This document shows, one piece after another, positions 53,984 to 64,000 of a stretch of DNA of 64,000 bases. The stretch's first letter is position 1, and each line of letters starts with the position of its first letter. Source of the stretch: Diphasiastrum complanatum (taxonomy: Eukaryota; Streptophyta; Lycopodiopsida; Lycopodiales; Lycopodiaceae); the NCBI GenBank assembly GCA_029204225.1, contig CM055110.1, positions 32,484,299 through 32,548,298 of the forward strand, written 5' to 3'. Under the pieces are notes generated by a model. That model had not been told where the DNA came from. It searched no databases and saw only the letters and a program-made list of their open reading frames with translations. A program made the position numbers and the translations under genes.

Positions 53984-55227
53984 TCTAGCGCAGGCATCCC
54001 AAAGGGAGCCGGGAACCAGGACTTAGCTTCCCAGCCTTCAACTCTTGCCATCCAAACCCACTTGACATACAAGCAGCCAACTCGCCAACAACGACCAGAC
54101 TTAACCAACTTGAAGTTCCAAAAACCAGCATTGAGATCCAACCTGGCGCCATGCCAGATTGGGGGTCCCGATGTGGGTGACTTCCCTCCAAGAAAGCCGC
54201 CCGACATACATCAAACTTAACCAACTCGAAGCTTCGTTACAAACGAGTAACATCCATTCCAAGCAAGCGGTCTGACTTACATCAGACTTAACCAACTGAA
54301 AGCTTCGTCACGAGCGCTGAAAGCCAACCTGGCACCACGCCAGACTGGACAGCCATAAATAGGTAACTTCCACCCAAGCAAGCCATCCAACTCAGTTGAC
54401 AGGTTAGAACCCGTTCCCCAAGAGCTTAACCCATTCACGTTCATGCAAGGAACACTCAGAACCACAAGCCGCGACAGATATGGAGACAACCAGTTCCTGG
54501 ACCAAATGGTCCCGACAGCATACCGCTGGCGCCACGGACCAAATGGTCCCGACGGCATACCGCTGGCGTCCCGGGATACGACCCTCAGCTATGTGCCAAC
54601 TTAAAAATTTTGAAGCGGCCTTACAATTGGCGCTTTTACCGAACACTGAAACCCAGAAGGTAATCAGAGTCAGTTTGAGGAAAATCCCACTTTATTGATA
54701 AATCTGAGAAGGTTACATTTCAAGTGTGTGACCGACCCTAGTCTCCGGGGCGCTAGCATGCCAAGGCGAGAGCCATGACAACATTCCAACAAGGGAGGCT
54801 GAGAATTGGTTGGAGCTCGTCCTGAGTCGCAACCCACACTCCCCTATATTATTGGTGGGATTCGGCAGCGCCCCTCATACCAAGCACTCTACCCAAGCTG
54901 GTTAAGCACATTTTTCTCTCTCTAGAATTTTCTCTTTCTAGAAAGTCATTTTCTCTCTCTAGATTTTATTGATCCCGAGGCTTCCTTTAATCATGCCTAG
55001 ATCGTGTAAGGTGATTGCACATCGATCTGAGCTCTCTGGACTTCGCTAGAACCGATCAAAGATTTTCAGCAATAGGAACTTGGCGCCGGCTGGATTCTGG
55101 TCACAGTGGCGCCAGGAGTAGCGCCGGCGCCGTTGGCACCGGGAGCAGCAGGGGCGCTGCTGGCGCCGGGGACAATGCTGGCGCCAGTGGCGCTGGAAGT
55201 AAAGCTTATGAAAATAGCTTTACAACA
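53984..55227 (-). repeat. 5' LTR of the minus D element
   Basis: 1244 bp, the partner of 50266-51508. Same GGCGCC-rich 5' end (about 55085-55200) and the same doubled ggaccaaatggtcc segment (about 54500-54570). Confidence 0.88.
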
Positions 55228-55331
55228 ACTACAAAGGCGGTGGATGCAAAAATTGGGTTGAAAAAATATATTGGATGGAAAAATTACAGAGGATGGATCA
55301 ATGTACGGTTTTGAAAAAACAATGGAAAAAC

Positions 55332-56423
55332 TTAAAAAAGACTTTGAAAAAACTTGAAAAACTCCAAAAATGTTAAGATATTAAAAAAAAAAAAGATAGA
55401 GTCAAAACGAGCAGCCATCTTGTTGTACATTTTTTCCCATCTTCGCTCTGACCTTTCTTGTAATTGTTGCCCTGTTTGTTTCATTTGTTCGGTAATATCT
55501 TGTATGGCAGTTAAAAGTGTGCCTAATATTTCTTTTGTTCCACCGCTCACTTTATTGATAGTAGGGTCTACGCTATTATTTGATCTTCCATGAATATTGA
55601 CCCACTGTTGTTGAGTTGATGGCATTAGACTTCCCACAAAATTGACATAGGGACTGGAAATTGTCGCTCCACTAGCCATAGTAATATTCATTCCCTCCTT
55701 AAAATCGTTTGTATAAGCAAATGATGTACCCATAAGAGAAGGACCAATCATACCTGTAGTGGCATAGAGAGAATACCCTTCATTGTCATCAATTTTTTCA
55801 CTTTCATAGGCATCTTCATAGGCCTCATAATCAACATTATCATCTTCTTTATGATCAAAATGTTGTTCTACAGCATGGTGATGTCGTCTTTTTAGTTCAT
55901 CAAGACCATAGAATTGATCCATGGGCTCATATTGATATTTTGTTCCACTTTGCACCTGTTGTTGCTCATCCATGCTTGTCGCTTCAAACTGATCCTCAGT
56001 AGTAAATTGGAATTGATCTTGATCCTGATCATCACCATCATTGAACTCTAGTTCATCATGACCATCACATGGTTCAACAACTTCATCTGTAGAGCCATCT
56101 TCAATGAGTGGTTCATGTTGTTCTTCACTTTGCTGATTGTTGTTGAAATCTTCAAAGTAATGGTCAAGTTCTGAAGTGTCATTGTAGTTCTGATACTGAT
56201 GATCATTAGCAAAATCATCGTTCTGGTCTTGATACTGATTGTCATCAACGATGTTGTCACCTTGATCATGATTTTCGATGTAATCATCACCTTGATCCCA
56301 ATATTCCCCCACATCATTGTCACAATCGTCATCACAGTATGACTGATCTTCATCCTCTTGTCCATAATGCCAATCCGTTAGAGTCAATTTGGAATAACTA
56401 AATCTTGAAACTGTGGATTGCAA
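55332..56423 (-). CDS. Unidentified 363-residue acidic Asp/Gln-rich protein
   Basis: The longest intact frame outside recognised pol genes. Residues 20-165 are extremely acidic with NQYQDQNDDF/HQYQNYND-type repeats. A middle part (about 200-290) is less biased (SLYATTGMIGPSLMGTSFAY). A predicted helix (about 300-345) reads KEILGTLLTAIQDITEQMKQ and RWEKMYNKMAARFDS. The last about 20 residues (FFFFNILTFLEFF) are encoded by the A-rich repeat at 55332-55395, so the natural C-terminus is lost. Start chosen at the first ATG of the frame (56423). The helix resembles the segment preceding some retrotransposon gag domains, but no family is recognised. It sits between the D-element insertion site and the dispersed repeat at 56626. 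Confidence 0.45.
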   Translation of the reverse strand: MQSTVSRFSYSKLTLTDWHYGQEDEDQSYCDDDCDNDVGEYWDQGDDYIENHDQGDNIVDDNQYQDQNDDFANDHQYQNYNDTSELDHYFEDFNNNQQSEEQHEPLIEDGSTDEVVEPCDGHDELEFNDGDDQDQDQFQFTTEDQFEATSMDEQQQVQSGTKYQYEPMDQFYGLDELKRRHHHAVEQHFDHKEDDNVDYEAYEDAYESEKIDDNEGYSLYATTGMIGPSLMGTSFAYTNDFKEGMNITMASGATISSPYVNFVGSLMPSTQQQWVNIHGRSNNSVDPTINKVSGGTKEILGTLLTAIQDITEQMKQTGQQLQERSERRWEKMYNKMAARFDSIFFFFNILTFLEFFKFFQSLF

Positions 56424-56625
56424 TCTTGGGAAGAATGTGGAGATGTAATGGAAACTAGTTTTAACAAGGTGTAGTTAAGCAGTAACAATAGGCATGACAT
56501 TAGGGGAGATTTTAGCTCCAAAAAGACCCTTTAAGAATTCGTGCAAGATGTCTTTTATATTATTAAAATATTGTAGCACTAATACTTTTGACTTGCCATA
56601 ACTTTTTAGTCAAGGCTTAGAAGTA
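56424..56625. other. Short spacer upstream of the acidic ORF
   Basis: About 200 bp between the acidic ORF start and the inverted dispersed repeat. No TATA box or other signal could be called with confidence. Confidence 0.3.
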
Positions 56626-58142
56626 TGTCATCTAACATATCATTGGAAAGCCCTTGTTGAGCGCTTTCCAATGCACCAAACTCCGCTAAATTTGGACTTA
56701 CCACTAAAAAGTTATGCCATTTTTAGTGTGGAATCAAAATGTGGACTCAAAAAAGTTATGCTACGTAGATTTCAAAATTGAGTGTTTTGACTGGTCCATG
56801 TGTAAGAAAAATTTGAGAAAAAGTATAAAAAGAATCTTTACAAAGGGTCTTTTTTGGATTTAGAACTCCTCTAATGGTTTTTTCGATTAGAGCAAATAAA
56901 AAGGACTTTTGAAAAATGTCAAATTTTGATCCCAATAAGATTATACACTGACAATCTTGTTGAGAAAATGAAGTTTGCTTTCTATGGCACTGAAATCCGA
57001 GCTCAAATGAATGAGATATGGTCAATTGAATGAATAAAACATAAAGTGTAAACAACTTAGGAAAAAGGGTCCTAAAATAAAATTAAAAATAAGAAGTACA
57101 TAATGATGACGAAATGATGATCATTGAACTCAGCGCAGTGGACTGGGCAATTTTTGTTCTTAATGCACTGAATTCCGACGTTAAACGCAAAAGTTAAGGC
57201 TACACGAAGACAGGGAAATTACAAACTTAGAAAGGGACCCTAAAGTTTGGTTTCTTTGGAGCATTGGATTGTTGATGAAAGATACTCATAGAAATCTTAA
57301 AAATGATGGCAAATTTTTTTCTTGGTTACTTGGGCGATCAGTTGGGGTGCTCGAAAAATTCTGGCAGCGTGAGCACAGGGGCAAGTAGGGTGCTAGGAAG
57401 ATTCTATCAGCGTGGGCACAGGGGCAAGTAAGAGAAAGAAAATCTCAACCGACACTTTTTAGAGAGAGAGGATCTCAACCGACGTTCTTTTAGAGAGAGA
57501 AGATCTCAACCGACGGTTTTTAGAGAGAGAGGATCTCAACCAACGCTTTTAGAGAGAAAGAGAGAATGTAGGCGACGGGGAATGTAGAGAGAGAGAGAGA
57601 ATGTAGCCGAATATAGCCGACACATAGAGAGAGATGATGTAGCCGATGTAAGAGATAATGCACGACAATTCATGACAATGTAGAGTTCCTAGAATGTGTT
57701 GAACCACCTACGAACCAGTGCTCTCAAAAGGTATGGATGAAGTCTGACAGAGCAGCTTTTAGAGACAAATGAAGAAGTACGTGCATGGCCAGAGCCTAGA
57801 ATTCGTGACCTCATTGAGCCAGCGCTCATGGATCAGCACTCAGTAACACGCAGTGAGCCAGCGCTCATGGATATGCAATGCTACAAGGAGCACTACAAAG
57901 AGCTTACAGACTATGAAAGAATAATAAAAAACATAGTGATGGTCTTCAGTTCAAAAGATAGCACAATCACAGATGAAAACATTGACTGAATAATTGCAAA
58001 AGGAGAAGAAGCCATAGCTGAGCTTGACGATAAAATGAGGTAGTTTACTGAGGATGCCATCAAATTCAAGATGGATGATGCTGCTGGTTTTTATGACTTT
58101 GATGATAAAGATGAAAAGGAGGGTGGGAAGTTGAACCTGAAA
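56626..58142 (+). repeat. Dispersed repeat, copy 2 (inverted copy at 22881-24418)
   Basis: Contains the hairpin words gctttccaatg and cattggaaagc (about 56645-56675), the gagagagaggatctcaaccgac minisatellite (about 57440-57570) and the acidic ORF. The ends of homology are sharp (gacatac near 56626 and gttgaacctgaaa near 58142). Confidence 0.8.
57827..58140 (+). pseudogene. Broken copy of the acidic ORF at 22808-23194
   Basis: Reads MDQHSVTRSEPALMDMQCYK, then the ELTDYERIIKNIVMVFSS block, with stops after TDENID (near 57986) and DDKMR (near 58039), then DFDDKDEKEGGKLNLK. Copy 1 has Gln and Lys at the two stop positions. Same unknown family. Confidence 0.6.
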
Positions 58143-58370
58143 AAGATGATTGCAAAGAATTGGATTTCTCATGGACTCTTCTTTATCTTACCCTTGGTCA
58201 AGTCACGAAAAATATATCCAGTTCGAGGGTCCTAAACTGTTTTTGCCAACCCAACCATTTATTGCACTTTTCAAAAAATAGTTTTCCACCAAATTTGGTT
58301 AAAAGGGCTCTTCCAAGAAGCTTCCTCCGGAATCACTATATATCAGTTGTCTTCGAAGGAGTTTTCCCTA

Positions 58371-60376
58371 CTATGCGGTGCGGAGAAGGTTTGGAAATCC
58401 ACTCATGACAGATAATGCGCCCTACCTAGCTTGAAGTCATCATCTTTGCCTTCATCTCTTTACAATATAAGAATGATATCAACCTTTTTTTAGTGATAAA
58501 TATGATAGTGTTGGTACACTGTCCAGCGATGGATCACAGTGAGAGATCACACTTATGTTTTCATGGCTTTTTTATCATAAATATTGTTCGTTGTCTAGCG
58601 ATGGACCAATGAGGAAGCATGCTCAGTATAGTAAGAATCATTTGACAATATATGTGAGATAGAACATGTTTTCAACATATTTTTCAGATAGTACGTGAAA
58701 ATATGTACGTGTTTGACAATATACCTGAGAGATGCTGAAAACATACATGAGATAGAATGCCTTCTGAAATGACCAAGCTTTTTCACACTCCAAGATAAAT
58801 ACTTTCATAACACAAGCAAAAGAATGGGCAATTTTAATCTCAACAATCCAAACTCAATTGTATCAGGGTCAGGGACATGAAAGAAAAGACGATTCACTGG
58901 CAAGGAAGCACAAAGTAGTGCAAAGAGCAACCTACCTATCAAAAGGCTGAATTTCTACCGGGATTAATCAATGTGCGGGATGGAAAAAGGAAAAAAAGGA
59001 GAGAAGTCAGTTTCTCGGCGACGGGACATCTTCAGCTGACTACCAGCAGTGATTCAAGGAGCTCTTTTTTACATTTATGTTACCGCAATAGAGTTTTTGA
59101 AGCAATCCATGTGAAGACTTTTTACACTCATGTTTTATTCAGACTATTCAGTGTTGTAGATGAACGCTTTCATGATATTACGTTCGGTTGGACTTACCTA
59201 CCAAGTGTCAAAAGTGTTTGGTATTTTTCCTTTGATGTTTTCTGTGATTTTGACATAGAAAACTTGCATACTTGTGAATGCTTATCTCTTAATATATTGA
59301 AGAACTTTGTTGCTAAAAAATTTGGGCATATCATTTCAATAAATAACAATATTGTTAAAAGCCCTATTTTACGTAAATCTTTAGAAATGTGTCTCAATCA
59401 TATTACTTTGAGAAAGAATAATATTAATGAGGTGGCTTTTGAACTTTATGATGGATGGTTCAAACTAATTAAACTCTTGCCCACGCACAAACATTTGGAC
59501 TAAGAAATTACAATAAGGGAGCATGCAACTTTTTGTAAAAACATTGCCGTAGAAAATATCAAAAAAAGAACTTGGCTATATGGCAATAAGGACACAACTG
59601 CAAAATACAAACTGCTAAAAATGAAAGACAATGGCTCACAAATTTGCTCTACATCAATGGCATTGACAAGGCACAACACAATCCTAGTTTTATATGTAAA
59701 TTCCTTGTACGGAAGCTTGCCCTAGATAGACTTAACAGTCCTACAATGTATGGGTTGCGGATATTTCTAAATGCTATGAAAACATACCTTTAGATGGCAC
59801 TAATGGGTTGAATACTATCATGAATAAATCCATTACTTGTGCTTTCAAACATTCTAATAAGATGCTTCTGAGTTTCAAGTGGGAACAAGAAAGAGAAGTC
59901 TTTAAGTGGTCATGGGCTAATAAAAAGTCTGAGGGATGGTACAATATCGATAAAGACCTCTTATGCTTGTGGGAATGCCTTCTTAATAGACAATTGTATT
60001 GTCAGATTAGGAAACAAAACTTGGAGATAGATTCATGGTATACCAATGGGTTTTTCATGCTCACCTACATGGTGTAACTGGTGTCTTGTGTTCTTTGAAG
60101 CTGAATTTATTGAGAGACTAGCCAAGTTAGGGCTCAGAACAGGTATGAGTGATTTTTGTCACTCTTTTAGATACATTGATGACATTTGCTTCATTAATAG
60201 CCTATGATGTGGTGGGGAGAAGGTATGAAAATCCACTCATGACAGAGAATGCGCCCTACCTGGCTTGAAGTCATCCTTTTCTACTTTATGGTATATGGTT
60301 TTGCTCATTTCATATCTTCGCCTTCATCTCTTTACATTATATGAATGATATCAACCTTTTTTGAGTGATAAATAGT
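58371..60376 (+). mobile_element. Degraded RYIDDI-type retroelement flanked by direct repeats
   Basis: The segment from gcggagaagg (about 58375) to gtgataaat (58497) recurs at about 60208-60374, with an internal 45-bp difference. The two copies bracket the RT remnant. The direct repeats may be pseudo-LTRs from tandem copies, as in Penelope-like elements, or fragments of the 3' coding part of another copy. No GIY-YIG endonuclease was recognised. The element appears truncated at 60376, where the 3.4-kb repeat begins. Confidence 0.5.
58973..60200 (+). pseudogene. Reverse transcriptase of a non-copia, non-gypsy lineage (RYIDDI type)
   Basis: Three frames together give an RT. 58973-59503 is the N-terminal region (FGWTYLPSVKSVWYFSFDVF, then KKFGHIISINNN and PILRKSLEMCLNHITL). 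After a frameshift near 59745, motif A is DISKCYENIPLDG (Asp codon 59760). LSFKWEQEREVFKWSWANKK follows. After a second frameshift, motif B is GIPMGFSCSPTW (from 60037), then FFEAEFIERLAKLG, and motif C is FRYIDDICFIN (60166-60195) with both catalytic Asp. YIDD in an FRY context, with GIPMG, is unlike copia YVDD or gypsy YIDDIL and resembles Penelope-like and related RTs. Frameshifts and stops make it inactive. The lineage assignment is inference. Confidence 0.65.
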
Positions 60377-63300
60377 CTTGGATACACGGTACTCCTGTAA
60401 ATCAAGTTGTTAGTTATGCCACGTCATACTGGATGTGATCTGAAAGTAACTAATATCCTTGTGAGGCCTAGAACACACTAAATGGAGTTTAGACAAGGTA
60501 TGAGACAGTGTATGCATGTGTAGAGTTATTAATAGCAATTCTATGAATAGTTGGTCCATGCTTAGGACTCTATTCTAGGTGAATCTATGTATAGGGAACT
60601 TAGGGCTATGCACGACTATGTGCCCAGGTTGCTTTTGGCTCTATATATTGAGGCCAAACTCGCCCTACTCTTCATTGTAGTCATCGATTCATTGCCAGCT
60701 ACGTCTTCTTGGTACCTTAGGTGAAATAGATTTTCAGGGAACTGAAAATTCTAAGGAGAGGAGAGTGGAAATCAGAGGTAGTATGTGTGATTGGAAAATG
60801 TATTTTGCAATTAGTATTTTAGGTAATTCCCAGTAAATAATTGCTTAACACCGATTATTAATTTCCTGGACTAAATTCAATTAATTGAATTAATAAATGT
60901 TATCTTTGTAACCATTGAGTTATCTGCAATTTTGGATGTCAATTGTGATGTTAGAAGTGGAATCTGATACGTGGATTACATTGGATCTGTTAGTTGACAG
61001 AAGCTTGTCCCTAGATTTGATGCATCAATAGGGGATTTGAAGCTTATTCATTGACCAGAAAAGATCAAAATCCAATGTGGAACCATGTTAATTCTTCTTT
61101 TTAAGTCACATGGTCAGATGTGGATTTGTGGTATCCATCTGATAGGCATGCCAATCATCCAAATAAATGGATTCTCTAGTGTTTGGAAACAAGAGATAAT
61201 ATCCTATATGGATTATAGGACAGCTAGATGATCAAAGGATCTCTAGAATATCAAATAAGGCAGTCACAGAGTTTTCTGGAAGGAAAAGCTGATGGTATGG
61301 TACATCAGTAATTTTGGAAAGAAAATTCTAGGACTGTAAAGATCTGATGATCAATGGTGTGTTTCAGTACCTAGTCGCGATACGGGAAAGAAGAAAACCA
61401 TTCGATCAAATGTGGGGTATTTTGGAAAATTTTGACGTTTAATCTAGATCCTAATATGGTATGTCATTATTTACAAAATCAGAGGCCCTCAAATCTATTT
61501 GTCGCTTTCTTAATTAATCATTTACTTCTTAGTAATTTCTCGAATATAAGATATCATACTTATTTATATGATTCTTTCCAACATGCAGTTATTCTTCTGA
61601 AAGAATGTTATGTCATATAAATTACTACTTGTGTGAATAGACTTGGAATTAAGATAAATTTTCAGTTTAAAATATTTCAATTTTTTAAACCTAGAATATC
61701 TCTGTTGCATAAATGGATTTCGATGGAATAGTAGTTTCTATCACTCAGATTGAAAATATTTGAAGGAGAAGTCATGTTTGTAATGAAGTAAATCCTTTAC
61801 TGGAAGCACTTATTATTGACTTTTCTTGGATTTGGATATTTTCATATATCATCTTTATAGTTAACTTTTATTGAAATCTATAATTGCTTTGAAAGGAGAG
61901 GTGAAGCGATGGGATAAAATTCTATTTGGGAATATGTTGGTTGCATAATTTCTGGAAGAGAACCAGATGTGGTATAGAAATGAGTTTTGGTCTGAAAGTA
62001 ATTTCGGATAGATTCAGAGTAAGATACCTAATTGGAACTTTTCAAATAAGAGACATTTTCTAGGAATTGTATGGACAATCTGGTTCTAGAACAGGTTTGA
62101 TATTTGAATCATTATCTATAAGTAGTACAATGAAAGGTCAAAGACTACTAATTCCATTTTGATTGGAATAGAAGTAAGTTTGATCAAAATTTAAGTCTAA
62201 GAGTTCTGTATTGGATCAACCTAATCTTAGTTGAGTAATAGCACCAGAGAGGGGTTGATTGAGTGAAAGAAATTATGCTATTAGAGGTAAGTTGGATTGA
62301 AAAAACTGCTGAGAGTGAATTTTATTCATCTCAGAGATTTTCTGGATATGTTATTTAGTCATGAGAAATAGAAAATATTTTGTAGCTGAGTTACAAGATC
62401 TCAGTGAGATATGTGAGTAACATATGTGGGTTCTAGAGGAATCTGCCAGGTAAGAATGTGTTTATGTACTGGGTCATACTGAGATTATTCTCATATGTGC
62501 GCGATTAATCTTATATGAATATACTATGTAATCCTAGTTACTAATGTTATCTGGTGCACTTAACCTAGTCGGCGAACATAAGCATATGATCAAGTATTGT
62601 CTTGACAGATACTTGCAGAGTTAACAAATCTTTTTATGGAAGATTTATGGATTAACTTATAAATGATTTGGGTAAGGATCTAAATGTGTTGTCATACTAG
62701 TATAATTGAATTCTTCACCTAGACATTTGAGATTTCTAAATTATTGGCAATTAACTTGAGTAGTTGATTACTCCAGGATGAAGTTAATTGGTAAATTGAT
62801 CAGTATGATGTGGTTTCACCAAAAACTGATAGTTTTGAATTATATAGCTTATAAGACGCATGATTAGTAAATCATTTGGGTTCATCAGTTAAAATTATGT
62901 GCATTGGATATATATTATTTTTGGAATATAGTATTCCTTAGTTAAGGAATAGACTGAACTCATTTGTGATTGTATCCCAGAGCGTTCAATTGGATAACGA
63001 ATCATAATGAATTCAAGAATAATAACTGAATTGATTTTCAGCAGGACTTTGGGTATGTAGATGTGATTCTGGATTGTAATCTAAAGTTTTTTGTAGTTGA
63101 AGATGATTGTCATTTTGGTATGCATTTAGTCTTTAATTACCAGTTGTTTATAGAACTTGAATCTTACACTTCAGTTAAAGAATCATGTTTTGAAAGTATT
63201 CCTAGGTCTAGTATTTTCTTAATGGAAAGATTTTGGAATGACTCTTACTTTCCTAAGTTATGTTGGACATATACTCCAGTATTTTGTAAATGATTATGAT

Positions 63301-64000
63301 TTTGGATTGTAGGAAATTATGATTGACGAATCATATGAATCTAAATATTTATGGTTGACAGATTATAAATAGATACTTAATTATTGTCAAAGGATTATAA
63401 GAAATGGTGATGACTCTTAAGTGTGATGACTAATTTCTGATCTATTATTTGAGTAAGAATTCAGATCAGTGTTTTGAATCTCTCTACTCCAGTATTTTTG
63501 GATCTCACGGACATTCTCACAAGATAAGTATTTTATTTGTGGAGAACTTAATTTATCTAGTGGATGTTATTTTGCTACAGTTTATGGTCTGCAAATGCTT
63601 GAGTACAGTTCCTCATTTGATTGGATCTCTAGTTATCATAGGAGACAGACAAGTCTATTTCTCTTTGTGCTAGTCCCTAGTAACTATCCTCAGACAAGGA
63701 GAACTCTGTGTACAATTTACAATGTTAGATATGTTCTCCTTGTCTGAGGATAGTTACTAGGGACTAGCAGACAAAGATCATTTTCTGGAGATGGGTGTTT
63801 CTCTCAACAGATAAATTCTGAAAATTAAGCATTTTCAGGCAGACGACTGAGAAATAGTTTTTGCAACTTTTGGTTTAGTTTGATCACATATGTTGAAATG
63901 AGAGTATGTTTTACTTCATTGATGGATATAAATTGATTTGTATGAACAATACGAAACCATGCTTCCATTGAGTAAAGATTTTCTTCAGAGCAAAAGTGTA
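60377..64000 (+). repeat. 3.4-kb dispersed repeat, copy 2 (continues past the window)
   Basis: Direct copy of 24733-28140. It contains about 154 bp at 62848-63001 that copy 1 lacks. Small frames conserved with copy 1 include NLDPNMVCHYLQNQRPSNLF (61440) and FFVVEDDCHFGMHLVFNYQL (about 63090). The class is not recognised. Confidence 0.8.
63666..63769. repeat. Hairpin in the 3.4-kb repeat, copy 2
   Basis: Arms at about 63667-63704 and 63733-63769 pair perfectly over about 37 bp around a 28-bp loop. Two of the three positions mismatched in copy 1 are paired here through changes in arm 1 and one through arm 2. Confidence 0.88.

Larger units (their letters stand above)
50266..55227 (-). mobile_element. 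Complete D element (minus), no pol
   Basis: A 4962-bp LTR retrotransposon: 5' LTR 55227-53984, PBS at about 53970-53981, leader to about 52280, a short gag start, a 3' non-coding segment, polypurine tract (aaaggtggggtgga, 51509-51522) and 3' LTR 51508-50266. Both LTRs share a 40-bp internal duplication absent from the + strand LTR, confirming that they are a pair, and they look about 97% identical, so insertion was fairly recent. There is no protease, integrase or RT. Flanks are actgg (50261-50265) and actac (55228-55232), at best an imperfect target-site duplication. It lies inside the GGATG/A-rich repeat. Movement would have needed enzymes from another copia element. Confidence 0.85.

Noticed and set aside
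50261-55232. Clean 5-bp target-site duplication of the D element
   Set aside because: Flanks actgg and actac agree at only three positions, so no duplication can be claimed.
55332-55395. C-terminal transmembrane helix of the acidic ORF
   Set aside because: The Phe/Leu-rich tail is the reverse reading of an A-rich repeat also present near 47.3 kb, not part of the original protein.

Overview
The window is nuclear DNA of a land plant. It is a nest of decayed Ty1/copia retrotransposons with one piece of host gene. The evidence is: several copia lineages with YVDD reverse transcriptases; initiator-tRNA-Met-type primer binding sites (tggtatcagagc) following LTR ends; premature stops dominated by CAG-to-TAG changes, as expected from CHG methylation; and 5' exons of a plant CYP85-clan cytochrome P450. 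The species cannot be fixed from the sequence. AT-rich intergenic DNA with few genes suits a large repeat-rich genome, such as that of a fern, lycophyte, bryophyte or large seed plant. No organellar, bacterial, rRNA or tRNA gene was recognised.

Layout. 1-2950: copia A (integrase fused by deletion to RT-RNase H, plus a 3' LTR dense in CATGCA motifs). 2952-5670: AT-rich DNA with a 45-bp-arm hairpin. 5680-9060: copia C (gag, integrase, RT, RNase H in one frame broken by stops). 9190-10620: coiled-coil pseudogene with a 153-bp tandem duplication. 10690-12445: copia E (minus). 12447-22785: a compound region with two D-family LTRs, a D leader carrying a dimeric tandem array, B-family gag-pol (copy B1), a 512-bp LTR, displaced RNase H and gag fragments, and an LTR plus PBS of a further family (F). 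22808-24418: a repeat whose inverted copy is at 56626-58142. 24716-28140: a 3.4-kb repeat whose direct copy runs from 60377 to the window end; both carry a near-perfect hairpin. 28150-31450: a minus-strand copia remnant and copia G (gag start joined to RNase H). 32500-34600: Ty3-like gag (minus) and a 24-30-bp coding minisatellite. 36244-41800: an LTR beginning TGTTGG and ending CCAACA, a PBS, and B-family pol copy B2 with its 512-bp LTR. 42040-45070: a degenerate satellite-like field. 46268-46968: P450 exons (minus). 47190-50265: GGATGCAAATG-type and A-rich simple-repeat DNA. 50266-55227: a complete, coding-deleted D element (minus) with paired LTRs. 55332-56423: an uninterrupted acidic ORF. 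58370-60376: a degraded RYIDDI-type RT that is neither copia nor gypsy.

How the parts relate. B1 and B2 share an integrase-core deletion and a TAG before the zinc knuckle, so they descend from one already defective copy. They are joined to two different 5' LTR and leader modules. The minus D element keeps LTRs, PBS, leader, gag start and 3' end but has no pol, so it would need proteins in trans. The most informative items are the RYIDDI RT, the B/D module exchange, the P450 fragment, the 42-45 kb repeat field, and the long hairpins at 4.8, 27.8 and 63.7 kb.
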